Below are positions 1 through 6,719 of a stretch of 9,519 nt of DNA, in pieces. The stretch covers positions 1-9,519 of the forward strand of contig JAGBFY010000007.1 of NCBI GenBank assembly GCA_017936245.1. The letters are read 5' to 3'. Position 1 is the first letter of the stretch. Every line of letters begins with the position of its first letter. The translations under genes and the position numbers were made by a program. The notes under the pieces are model-generated. The model worked only from the letters and a program-made list of their open reading frames with translations. It ran no database searches and was not told the DNA's origin. Source of the stretch: Kiritimatiellia bacterium (GTDB lineage: Bacteria > Verrucomicrobiota > Kiritimatiellia > RFP12 > UBA1067).

Positions 1-1
1 C

Positions 2-175
2 GATCTCCTCGTTGCCCGTACGGCGGCGAATCGCGGGCAGCGGGGACGCTGCCCCTCTCGGTACGGCGGCAAAATACCCCATGACGGTTTTCCCCTCAGT
101 CACGCAGGTACAACCATCAAGCTTACACTCTCCGACGGCACCGAACTCACGCATCACGTCTCTTTTGGAGAGTGA
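2..175 (+). CDS. possible 3' end of an unidentified protein gene, cut by the left edge
   Basis: This frame is open from the first bases to a TGA at 173-175, giving about 57 residues. The C-terminal part (ending TIKLTLSDGTELTHHVSFGE) has a beta-strand-like alternation and normal codon use, which is why I favour it over the overlapping frame that starts at 12. The N-terminal part runs through a hairpin repeat and is Arg/Gly-rich, so it looks less natural. I recognise no family. A competing reading exists on the opposite strand: an ATG at 154-152 opens a frame that runs off the left edge without a stop (MREFGAVGECKLDGC...). At most one of the two is likely to be real, and neither has strong support. 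Confidence 0.28.
   Translation, partial: DLLVARTAANRGQRGRCPSRYGGKIPHDGFPLSHAGTTIKLTLSDGTELTHHVSFGE
18..70. repeat. 10-bp direct repeats flanking a perfect hairpin
   Basis: The word GTACGGCGGC occurs at 18-27 and again at 61-70. Between the copies, GGGCAGCG (35-42) and CGCTGCCC (47-54) form a perfect 8-bp inverted repeat around a GGGA loop, which in RNA would be a GNRA-type tetraloop. The layout of a palindrome between direct repeats resembles a small REP-like or inserted palindromic element, but tract-based duplication would give the same picture. No T-run follows the hairpin, so it is not a canonical terminator. Confidence 0.55.
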
Positions 176-508
176 GTGGCGATTGGCAACACTTTCAGAT
201 CGGCAACATTTTAAGCATTCTAAACTTTCCAGCCTCAGTCAAAAATTTTCGCGTCTTTTCGTGACGGTGATGCCGTTTCGTGTCCGGTGGGCGGCTTTAG
301 CGGTCGCGCCGCAGGCGCAATGCGCAACAGGGTGACCGATTACTACTATTGTCGATTGCAGGAGTAAGTGGACGGAGGTGACGGAAGGCCGATAAAATCC
401 GCTTTTAAAAGGGAGGGGTTGTGCGGTTTTGTATCAAGGGGTTTTAGTTGCTGCTGATTTTATGGCCTTTTGCCAAGTGTTAGATCATAGACGGAGATTC
501 TAGATATA
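176..508. other. gene-poor interval upstream of the exosortase gene
   Basis: About 330 bp hold no open frame that looks like protein. The frame from 12 to 335 crosses it but reads as Ser/Arg/Ala-rich filler with a TTG start and no ribosome site. The interval contains an imperfect 17-bp tandem repeat (185-215), a short GC-rich palindrome (GCGCC-GCA-GGCGC, 306-318) and a purine-rich stretch near 404-420 (TTTTAAAAGGGAGGGG). It is visibly richer in A/T than the flanking genes in parts. I see no tRNA or recognisable RNA gene. It probably serves as the upstream regulatory region of the exosortase gene. Confidence 0.5.
185..215. repeat. imperfect 17-bp tandem repeat
   Basis: The pattern GGCAACAYTTTMAG occurs at 185-198 and 202-215, with 12 of 14 positions identical and 17 bp between starts. 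Two closely spaced copies in a noncoding region could be a paired operator, but they lie about 300 bp before the next promoter, and no regulator is encoded in the window to link to them. Confidence 0.4.
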
Positions 509-517
509 TGGTATAAT
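509..517 (+). promoter_or_regulatory. extended -10 promoter of the exosortase gene
   Basis: TGGTATAAT at 509-517 is a perfect extended -10 element (TG-N-TATAAT). I find no good -35 box 16-19 bp upstream, which is tolerated for extended -10 promoters. Counting from the box, transcription would start at about 524, exactly the A of the proposed ATG, so the mRNA would have no leader. Confidence 0.65.
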
Positions 518-523
518 TTGCGC

Positions 524-2083
524 ATGTTAAAGGATAAATGTGGAATTAATTTTTCTGCTGTGGCTGTGATCGTTTCGCTTTCGGTCACGGTGCTGTGTGC
601 TTTGTACGGTTTCGGTGGAATGTTCGACCGTGCGTATGTGATCTTTGCGCATGCGCAGGAAGAGGATATGTCCTTTGGATGGTTCGTGCCGGTGTTCTCT
701 CTGTATGTGCTTTGGACCAAGCGCACGGAACTTTCTGCGGCGTTGCGCAATTCGTGCTTTTCGTGGATAGGGCTGTTGCTGAGCGTTCCTTTCCTGTGTC
801 TGTCGTTGCTGGGAACACGAGGCGTTCAGCTTCGCCTCGAGCAGCTCGGTTTCATCGGGCTGTGCTTCACCGTGCCCTGGACGTTCTTCGGGTGGCGCAT
901 GGCCAAACTGTTTCTCTTCCCGGCCGCATATCTTCTCTTCTGCATTCCGCTTGCGACATTCCTTGATTTCGTTACGATCCAGCTGCGCTATCTCGCTGGC
1001 GCAACGTCGCTCGCCGTTTTGAACGGGATCGGACTTGAGGCTGTCCGTGAGGGTACTGCCGTCATTTCCCGTGGGGCGCATCCTTTCGCCGTCGATATCG
1101 CAGAACCCTGCTCTGGTCTGCGCTCACTGTTTGCGCTTATGGCGCTTACTGCTGGCTACGCATATTTCAACCAGCCTACATGGTTCAGGCGAGGTCTGCT
1201 TTTCGCCTGCTCCATCCCTCTCGCCATCGCCGGGAATGTGGCTCGTATCGTCTCCATCTGCGTAATCGCATCCTGCACGGATCCGCAGTTCGCAACCGGA
1301 TTCTACCATGACTATTCCGGCTATATCGTGTTTATCGTGGCCATCGGTCTTATGGTTGTGGCGGGTGAGCTTCTTGACCGCATCTTCAACCGTGATTGCG
1401 AAAAAGCAGAAGTGCCCGACTGTGGAAACGAGAGCAGGGATGAAACGTCTTCCGCTTTGCTCGCCGCGTGGGCTCCGAAGGTTTCGCATATGGTTTGTGT
1501 TGTATGTGCAGCGGCGTTTTTTGCATCGGTGCTTGTGTTTCAGGCTAAGACGCCCCCTGCCACAATAGCAAAGGCTCCGGACGTCAAGTTCGTTGAGCTT
1601 GCCGGATTCGCCACAGATGACGAGAAGTTCGCTGAACAGCAGAAGGTCTCGGAAGGGGAACTGACCATACTTCCGAAAGACACCCGCATCGTCAAGAAGA
1701 TGTACGAGTCAGGTTCTGGCGCACAGTTCCTCGCATCGTTTGTCGTGGGGGGCACATCCCGCGCCTCGATACACCGTCCAGAGCTGTGTCTGCCGTCTCA
1801 GGGGTATGTGATGTCCAATCCCAGGAACTTCGATGTTGCCGGAAGACCTTGGCATGTGATTGATATCGCCAAGCCCGGCGGCGCATCGGCGATGGAGGCG
1901 TACACGTTCTTCAATCAGGAGGGATTCCGCACCGCCTCCCATACCCGGCGCATCTGGCAGGACGTAATCGACCGGTCGGTGTTGAACCGTGTTGACCGTT
2001 GGGTTATGCTGACTGTCCATGCGCTTGGCGCGACAGAGGTGGAACTTTTGGAATTCCTGAAGGCGATGGGGGATTTTGAATGA
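524..2083 (+). CDS. exosortase with fused EpsI-type C-terminal domain
   Basis: An inner-membrane transpeptidase-like enzyme that cleaves PEP-CTERM-type sorting tags on exported proteins, fused to an EpsI-like periplasmic domain. Residues about 1-290 form the multi-pass exosortase core. The three hallmark residues are present: Cys196 in EPCSGLRS, Arg241 in GNVARI and His262 in FYHDYSG. Another membrane segment lies near 320-340, followed by the EpsI-type (DUF3485) domain with the motif HRPELCLP (His417, Cys422). The length of 519 residues fits exosortases carrying this fusion. I chose ATG 524 because the TTG at 518 would lie between the -10 box and the predicted transcription start; there is no Shine-Dalgarno sequence. 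The stop overlaps the next start (ATGA), so the gene is coupled to a lipid-linked sugar transferase, as expected for exosortase/exopolysaccharide loci. The sorting-tag subclass cannot be read from this window. Confidence 0.93.
   Translation: MLKDKCGINFSAVAVIVSLSVTVLCALYGFGGMFDRAYVIFAHAQEEDMSFGWFVPVFSLYVLWTKRTELSAALRNSCFSWIGLLLSVPFLCLSLLGTRGVQLRLEQLGFIGLCFTVPWTFFGWRMAKLFLFPAAYLLFCIPLATFLDFVTIQLRYLAGATSLAVLNGIGLEAVREGTAVISRGAHPFAVDIAEPCSGLRSLFALMALTAGYAYFNQPTWFRRGLLFACSIPLAIAGNVARIVSICVIASCTDPQFATGFYHDYSGYIVFIVAIGLMVVAGELLDRIFNRDCEKAEVPDCGNESRDETSSALLAAWAPKVSHMVCVVCAAAFFASVLVFQAKTPPATIAKAPDVKFVELAGFATDDEKFAEQQKVSEGELTILPKDTRIVKKMYESGSGAQFLASFVVGGTSRASIHRPELCLPSQGYVMSNPRNFDVAGRPWHVIDIAKPGGASAMEAYTFFNQEGFRTASHTRRIWQDVIDRSVLNRVDRWVMLTVHALGATEVELLEFLKAMGDFE
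2068..2083 (+). promoter_or_regulatory. Shine-Dalgarno and ATGA stop-start overlap
   Basis: GGGGGA at 2068-2073 lies 6 bp before ATG 2080, inside the end of the exosortase gene. The exosortase TGA (2081-2083) overlaps the next ATG by 4 bases, a classic arrangement for translational coupling. It fixes the start of the downstream gene. Confidence 0.7.
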
Positions 2084-3978
2084 CGCGCATTGAAGGCATC
2101 GTTGAAACGCTTCTCAAGACACTCCCGTATTTCGGGGTGTTTGCCGGTTCGTTGATCCTTTCCTTGGCACTAACTCCTTTGGTGCGCAAGATCAACAGCC
2201 GTCTCGGCATGGTTGACGTTCCCGGCGGGCGGCGCATCAACAAGCGTCCCGTCGCCCGTGGTGGCGGTGTTGCCGTGATCGCGTCCTTTGTGCTGTCAAT
2301 GTCGGTGTTTGCCTTTCTCTCCGATGGTCCCGTATCCCCTGCATTTCATGATTCGGTGTTCTGGAGGATGATCGCGCTTTCGCTCGGCATTGGAGCGTTA
2401 GGGTTCATAGACGATAAGTTCGGCATGAAGCCGGTTGTTAAGCTTATCGGACAGCTGTCCATCGCCTCCATGGTCTATTTCTGGTGCGGCATCAGTTTCA
2501 GGTCGGTTCTTCCGATGCTTCCCTGGTGGATCGATTTCCAGTTCACGGTGTTTTGGATCGTCGGCGCGGTCAACGCCTTCAACCTGATAGACGGACTTGA
2601 CGGTCTGGCGTCTGGATTGGCGGTGATAGCGGCGACAGGGATGGCCGGGTCTCTTTTCTTCCTTGAGTCGCCTGGGCAGATGTTCCTGTATCTTGCGTTT
2701 ATCGGCTCTCTGCTTGGATTCCTGCGCTACAACTTCAACCCGGCGTCGATATTCCTAGGGGATACAGGCTCCATGTTCCTGGGGTTCTTTCTGTCGACAA
2801 TGCCTCTTGCCACGAATACAAGCGGTTCGTTTCTTGTCGGTTTAGGAGTGCCGCTGCTTGCGATGGGCGTTCCGATCTTTGATACGGCCCTTGCAATAGT
2901 GCGCAGAACCGTACGTGCGTTGATCAAAAGGGAGTCCAACAGCGACAGGGACGGTACAAAGCTCATGCAGCCGGATTCCGACCACCTTCATCATCGTCTT
3001 CTGCGCCGGTTTGTGTCTCAGCGCAAGACAGCGGTGGTGATGTACGCGTTCGCGGCATTTCTTGTCGTTGTAGGAGTTGGAGGCGTGATGCTCGAAGACC
3101 GTGCGGCGGGGCTGTTCATCGTTGCGTTTGTGGTTGCGACGTTCATTGTGGTCAAGGATATGTCGCGTGTTGAGCTTCTGGATGCGGGACGGCTCGCGAA
3201 TATGGTCGCCCACAACCTCACTCCGGTTCGCCGTCGCCGCCGGGCGGCGTTTTCCGTGCCTCTGCTTATCTTTGCGGATGTCCTCATTCTTTCCGTCACG
3301 TGGTACTTGACTTTGGTCGTTTTCAAGATTGAGCCGACCGCGAGGTCGTTCCACACGCTTCTGCCGTTGAGGGTGATACCTGTCTTTTTTGCCCTTGTCT
3401 GCTTCAGGGCGTACACCACGGTATGGGGCAGGGCGATGCTGTCGAACTATATCCGTCTTATAGTGGCGGTGGCGGTCGGCATGCTGGCATCGATGGCGAT
3501 AATGCTGATGCTTAGGTACGAGGAAGGGCGGATGTTTGCATTCCCGGGCGTGCATTTCGGACTGTCTCTGATCTTGCTGTTGCTGGTGCGGACAATGCGA
3601 CAGATTATAAGGGACCTGTTCTATCTAATCCAGGCAAAGCGCATGGCGGATGATATGACATTCTCGCGCACTCTCGTATTTGGGGCGGGGCTCCGCTACC
3701 GGTCGTTCAGACGTGAGATTGTGCGCAAGATTCTGGCGGAGAAGCGCGTCATAGTGGGGCTTGTCGATGATGACATACTTCTCCGCGGAAAGTATATCGG
3801 CGGCATGAAGGTGGATGGACCTCACATGGACGCAAAACGTATAGTTGAAGAGACGAAGGCCGATAGTGTGGTGATCGCATGCGAGCTAGCGCCCGAACGT
3901 CTGCGCGCAGTTGTGGAATCGTTCAAGTCATGTGGTCTTAAGGTTTCCTGTTTCACATTCGAAGAAAGAGATCTTTGA
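2080..3978 (+). CDS. WecA/MraY-type sugar-1-phosphate transferase fused to a CapD-N-like membrane and Rossmann module
   Basis: Residues about 10-350 are a polyprenyl-phosphate phosphosugar transferase, which moves a sugar-1-phosphate from a UDP-sugar to undecaprenyl phosphate to start a glycan. The family motifs are intact: DDKFGMKPVVK (Asp111/112), NAFNLIDGLDGLA (165-177), LGDTGS (226-231) and DHLHHRL (301-307). The family normally ends near 320-400 residues; this protein has 632. After an Arg-rich stretch it has four or so further membrane segments (about 390-510) and then a cytoplasmic nucleotide-binding-like domain with FGAG (534-537), GLVDDD (560-565) and RGKYIGG, ending in a strand-helix pattern. 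This half resembles the N-terminal part of WbpM/CapD-type sugar-nucleotide dehydratases (membrane bundle plus CoA-binding-like Rossmann domain) but lacks the catalytic SDR epimerase/dehydratase domain. I infer a regulatory or scaffolding role. It is WecA-like by motif; substrate unknown. Confidence 0.9.
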   Translation: MTRIEGIVETLLKTLPYFGVFAGSLILSLALTPLVRKINSRLGMVDVPGGRRINKRPVARGGGVAVIASFVLSMSVFAFLSDGPVSPAFHDSVFWRMIALSLGIGALGFIDDKFGMKPVVKLIGQLSIASMVYFWCGISFRSVLPMLPWWIDFQFTVFWIVGAVNAFNLIDGLDGLASGLAVIAATGMAGSLFFLESPGQMFLYLAFIGSLLGFLRYNFNPASIFLGDTGSMFLGFFLSTMPLATNTSGSFLVGLGVPLLAMGVPIFDTALAIVRRTVRALIKRESNSDRDGTKLMQPDSDHLHHRLLRRFVSQRKTAVVMYAFAAFLVVVGVGGVMLEDRAAGLFIVAFVVATFIVVKDMSRVELLDAGRLANMVAHNLTPVRRRRRAAFSVPLLIFADVLILSVTWYLTLVVFKIEPTARSFHTLLPLRVIPVFFALVCFRAYTTVWGRAMLSNYIRLIVAVAVGMLASMAIMLMLRYEEGRMFAFPGVHFGLSLILLLLVRTMRQIIRDLFYLIQAKRMADDMTFSRTLVFGAGLRYRSFRREIVRKILAEKRVIVGLVDDDILLRGKYIGGMKVDGPHMDAKRIVEETKADSVVIACELAPERLRAVVESFKSCGLKVSCFTFEERDL

Positions 3979-4040
3979 TTCTGGGTCCAACCTTTGTCGG
4001 TCTGTTTGGTCGCATTGCCCCGGTTGAAGGTGAAGTGTGT

Positions 4041-4070
4041 TTGGGTGCAGATGGATATTTGTGGTAAAAT
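4041..4070 (+). promoter_or_regulatory. promoter of the GtrA-family gene
   Basis: TTGGGT (4041-4046) and TAAAAT (4065-4070) are separated by 18 bp, and TG at 4062-4063 makes the second an extended -10 (TGGTAAAAT). The ATG at 4079 is 8 bp beyond the box, so the transcript would begin within about 2 bases of the start codon. The core matches TGGTATAAT before the exosortase gene at 8 of 9 positions. The rest of the 100-bp gap from 3979 shows no clear terminator. Confidence 0.6.
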
Positions 4071-4078
4071 AAGGGGTC

Positions 4079-4600
4079 ATGGAGAAGGAGCAGGATAGAT
4101 TGACGAAGTGGCGCACGGTGCGCCGTTTCCTTTCGCATGACAGCGGACCTTTCGCGCAGTTCGTGAAGTACGGCGTGATAGGTGTGCTGTCGACATGCGT
4201 ACAGATGATTGGATTCTATCTGCTAGCCGCCACATGCCTGAAGTGCCTTGGCGCGGATGACTGGGCTGTGCGTTTCCTTGGGTTGCCGTCGGTTGAAGTT
4301 TCCGACGGAGTGCGGGCGTTCAGGGCGGCGGTCGCCACGGCTGGCGGCTTTACCGTCGCCAACATATTCTGCTGGATGATGAACCGTCTTTTCGTTTTCA
4401 AGCCAGGAAAGTTCCGCTGGTATGTTGAATTCCTGATGTTCTTCGGCGTTGCGGCGCTCGCGACGGTTGTTGCGCTCGGTGTGCAGAGCCTCCTCATAAA
4501 ATATTTCGGGATGATGACGACGGCTGCGGTGATTGTTGAGGTTGTCGCATCTTTTCTCATGAATTTCTTTGTTCGCAAGTTTGTAATATTCAAAGGTTAA
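4079..4600 (+). CDS. GtrA-family integral membrane protein
   Basis: A 173-residue protein with four predicted membrane segments (about 32-52, 83-103, 116-138, 147-166). It shows the family pattern FVKYGVIGVLST after a basic, Ser-rich N-terminus, a NRLFVF motif after segment 2 (102-107) and a matching NFFVRKFVIF at the end of segment 4. GtrA proteins are thought to help translocate undecaprenyl-linked sugars in O-antigen glucosylation, teichoic acid or arabinogalactan decoration and exopolysaccharide assembly. The position just after a polyprenyl-phosphate sugar transferase fits that role, although the gene has its own promoter. No Shine-Dalgarno precedes the ATG; the bases just upstream are AAGGGGTC, too close to act as one in the usual way. 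No GtrB-type dolichyl-phosphate glucosyltransferase is adjacent, so the carried sugar is unknown. Confidence 0.9.
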   Translation: MEKEQDRLTKWRTVRRFLSHDSGPFAQFVKYGVIGVLSTCVQMIGFYLLAATCLKCLGADDWAVRFLGLPSVEVSDGVRAFRAAVATAGGFTVANIFCWMMNRLFVFKPGKFRWYVEFLMFFGVAALATVVALGVQSLLIKYFGMMTTAAVIVEVVASFLMNFFVRKFVIFKG

Positions 4601-4609
4601 ATCAGAAGC

Positions 4610-4628
4610 GGAAGGGATGTTCCCGTCC
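4610..4628 (+). other. small hairpin in the epimerase leader
   Basis: GGAAGGGA (4610-4617) can pair with TCCCGTCC (4621-4628) at 7 of 8 positions across a TGT loop. It sits between the gtrA-like stop and the next Shine-Dalgarno and leaves that site free. There is no T-run, so it is at best a weak or attenuating terminator, or an mRNA-stabilising structure. Confidence 0.35.
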
Positions 4629-4632
4629 ACCG

Positions 4633-4639
4633 AAAGGAG
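4633..4639 (+). promoter_or_regulatory. strong Shine-Dalgarno of the epimerase gene
   Basis: AAAGGAG lies 5 bp before ATG 4645. It is the only near-perfect anti-16S match next to a start in this window and contrasts with the SD-less starts at 524, 4079 and 5907. Confidence 0.85.
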
Positions 4640-4644
4640 ACAAA

Positions 4645-5880
4645 ATGAAAAAACTGATGATGGCAATGGCTCTGATGGGAAGCGTGGCTTGTATGGCTCA
4701 GGCACCCGTCAAGAGAGCTCCCAAGGGTGAGCGTCCGACTGCAGAGCAGAGGAAGGAGATGATGCGCCAGATGCGCATGAGACAGGGCAGGGGGATGATG
4801 CGCGGTCGCGTAAGCGATTTTGGCAAGCTTGCAGATGGACGTGAGACGAAAGTGTACCGCCTGCGCGGATTGGGAGGCCTGATTCTTGACGTCTCGAACT
4901 ATGGCGGACGTCTTGTGCGCTGCTATGCGCCCGACAAATACGGTAATCTCGCCGACGTTACGCTCGGCTGGAACTCCGCCGCAGAGTACGAGAAGTACGG
5001 CTTTTCCGCCGGTACGCTCATCGGCCGCTACGGCAACCGCATTGCGCACGGCAAGTTCACTCTGGACGGCAAGGAATACCAGCTTCCGGTCAACGAGAAC
5101 AAGGCGAAGCGCCACTGCAATCTCCATGGCGGTCCGCAGGGGTGGGACAAGCAGATCTGGGATGTGAAGCCCTTGCGCCTTGGGCCGGTTCAGGGGTTGG
5201 AGCTTACCTACGTCTCCAAGGACGGCGAGATGGGCTTCCCCGGCACAGTCACATGCAAGGTCACGTACAAGGTGATGCCAAACAATGTATGGACGGTCGA
5301 ATACGAGGCCACCACCGATAAGCCCACCGTGCTTAACCTCACGCACCATTCATACTGGAACCTTGCGGGCGAGTCGAGCGGAAACGTGCTCAATCAGGAG
5401 CTCAAGATTTTCGCCGACAAGTACACGCAGACGAACGAGGGTCTGATCCCCACCAAGGATGCACCTGTTGCGGGCACCGGTTTCGATTTCACGGAGCTGC
5501 GCGCAATCGGCGCAAAGGCAGATCTCATGAAGGCCGATGCCGCCCTCGCCCCCATGGACAACTGGTACGACCACAACTTTGTCCTCCGCGGCGAAAACGG
5601 AAAGCTCAAGGATGCCGCATTTATGCGCGATCCTGTTTCCGGCCGTACGCTTCTCATCAAGACGACCGAACCCTGCATGCAGATGTACGGTGCGCAGAAC
5701 ATGCATGGTGATCTCCCTGCAAAAACTCCCGGAAAGAAGCTTTGCCAGTATGCCGGCGTCGCGCTTGAGACTCAGCACTATCCCGACTCTCCGAACCATC
5801 CCGAATTTCCGTCCACGGTGCTTCGTCCCGGCGAAACGTTCAGGTCTCGCACGGAATACCATTTCGGCGTTGAGAAGTAA
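4645..5880 (+). CDS. exported aldose 1-epimerase (galactose mutarotase)
   Basis: Interconverts the alpha and beta anomers of aldoses such as galactose or glucose. The protein starts with a Sec-type signal peptide (MKKLMMAMALMGSVACMAQA), so it should act outside the cytoplasm. Residues about 21-55 form a basic, Met-rich insert (EMMRQMRMRQGRGMM) that is not part of the family fold and makes the protein 411 residues against a usual 330-380. The epimerase domain follows: GRYGNRIAHGKF, NLHGG (His161), NLTHHSYWNLAG (His235, likely catalytic acid), YDHNF (Asp309) and ALETQHYPDSPNHP (Glu375, likely catalytic base). All catalytic positions of the GalM family are therefore intact. The gene lies downstream of the GtrA gene with a 44-bp gap and may be co-transcribed with it. 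The symbol galM would fit by family, but the natural sugar and the export differ from the cytoplasmic Leloir enzyme, so I leave it blank. Confidence 0.93.
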   Translation: MKKLMMAMALMGSVACMAQAPVKRAPKGERPTAEQRKEMMRQMRMRQGRGMMRGRVSDFGKLADGRETKVYRLRGLGGLILDVSNYGGRLVRCYAPDKYGNLADVTLGWNSAAEYEKYGFSAGTLIGRYGNRIAHGKFTLDGKEYQLPVNENKAKRHCNLHGGPQGWDKQIWDVKPLRLGPVQGLELTYVSKDGEMGFPGTVTCKVTYKVMPNNVWTVEYEATTDKPTVLNLTHHSYWNLAGESSGNVLNQELKIFADKYTQTNEGLIPTKDAPVAGTGFDFTELRAIGAKADLMKADAALAPMDNWYDHNFVLRGENGKLKDAAFMRDPVSGRTLLIKTTEPCMQMYGAQNMHGDLPAKTPGKKLCQYAGVALETQHYPDSPNHPEFPSTVLRPGETFRSRTEYHFGVEK

Positions 5881-5900
5881 GATAACGACAGCAATATTTT
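5870..5900 (+). promoter_or_regulatory. possible promoter of the etfBA pair
   Basis: TTGAGA (5870-5875) overlaps the end of the epimerase gene and TATTTT (5895-5900) lies 19 bp further on. The predicted start point would be 5907, the A of the etfB ATG. The 19-bp spacer is long and the -10 box matches at only 4 of 6 positions, so the call is tentative. No Shine-Dalgarno is present between 5881 and 5906, which favours a leaderless start here too. Confidence 0.4.
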
Positions 5901-5906
5901 GCCGCC

Positions 5907-6719
5907 ATGCATGTAGTAGTTTGCGTAAAGCAGGTTCCTGACACGACGAATGTCAGGATAAATCCGGAAACCAACACGCTTATGCGCGAGGGCGTAGAAT
6001 CGATCGTAAATCCGTTCGATGAATACGCCCTTGAGCAGGGCTTGATACTCAAGGACCGCCATGGAGCGAAGCTTACGGTAGTGTCCATGGGGCCGCCTCA
6101 GGCGACAGCCGTGCTGCGCGAGTCGCTTGCGCGTGGTGCGGATGACGCGGTTCTCGTGTCGAGCCGTGCGTTCGGTGGCGCGGACACGTTGGCGACAAGC
6201 TACACGATAGCCCAGGCCATCAAAAAAGCATGTGGCGGCAAGACTCCCGACCTTGTCCTTTTCGGGAAACAGGCGATTGATGGCGACACCGCTCAGGTGG
6301 GGCCTGGCGTGAGCGAATTCCTCGGTGTTCCGCTTGTGACCTATGTTCGCAAGATCGACGTTTCCGTCGGAGGCTACGGCGCGAAGTTCTCTGTTGAAAG
6401 CGTGATGGATGATGGCGTCGCAACCATTGAAGGTATGCTCCCCGCCGTCATGACGGTTCTCAAGGAATCGGATGCCCCGCGCTACGCACCGCTCTCCGGT
6501 GCGATCCGTGCTGCGAAAGCGGATGTCATGGTTCTCAACGAGAAGGATATCGGTGCGAATCCGTCTGAGATCGGGCTCAAGGGATCTCCCACTAAAGTTG
6601 TTACGATATTCCCGCCGCCGATCAAGGGCGGCGGAGAGAAGATCGTCGTCTCCGGTGCGGATGCGGCTAAGGCCATCGTTGATTTTCTCGAAAAGAAAGG
6701 TCTGGTGAAAAATGGCTGA
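5907..6719 (+). CDS. etfB: electron transfer flavoprotein, beta subunit
   Basis: Small subunit of the FAD-containing EtfAB heterodimer, which passes electrons between a flavin dehydrogenase and another carrier in the cytoplasm. The 270 residues match the family throughout: VCVKQVPDT at the N-terminus, NPFDEYALEQ near 32-41, VSMGPPQA, and the nucleotide-binding stretch KQAIDGDTAQVGP (121-133). The length is normal (about 250-270). The ATG at 5907 is the natural start because the family begins MxxxVxxKQVPD, yet no ribosome site precedes it. The gene overlaps etfA by 8 bp. Together with the ferredoxin-fused EtfA it resembles the EtfAB of anaerobes that bifurcate electrons from NADH to ferredoxin, but the bifurcation assignment is an inference from the partner's architecture. 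Confidence 0.95.
   Translation: MHVVVCVKQVPDTTNVRINPETNTLMREGVESIVNPFDEYALEQGLILKDRHGAKLTVVSMGPPQATAVLRESLARGADDAVLVSSRAFGGADTLATSYTIAQAIKKACGGKTPDLVLFGKQAIDGDTAQVGPGVSEFLGVPLVTYVRKIDVSVGGYGAKFSVESVMDDGVATIEGMLPAVMTVLKESDAPRYAPLSGAIRAAKADVMVLNEKDIGANPSEIGLKGSPTKVVTIFPPPIKGGGEKIVVSGADAAKAIVDFLEKKGLVKNG

Noticed and set aside
12..335. 107-residue + strand open frame with TTG start
   Set aside because: It has no ribosome site, a Ser/Arg/Ala-rich composition with no domain pattern, and it crosses the hairpin repeat and the noncoding interval. The frame ending at 175 reads better over the shared part.
4645..4704. Lipoprotein signal on the epimerase (Cys16 in GSVACMAQA)
   Set aside because: The -3 residue before the Cys is Ser rather than Leu/Val/Ile, so the lipobox is poor. 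An ordinary signal peptidase I site after MAQA or CMA is more likely.
6612..6633. GC-rich inverted repeat CCGCCG...CGGCGG inside etfB
   Set aside because: It follows from the conserved FPPP...KGGG coding sequence near the EtfB C-terminus. There is no T-run and no matching copy elsewhere in the window.
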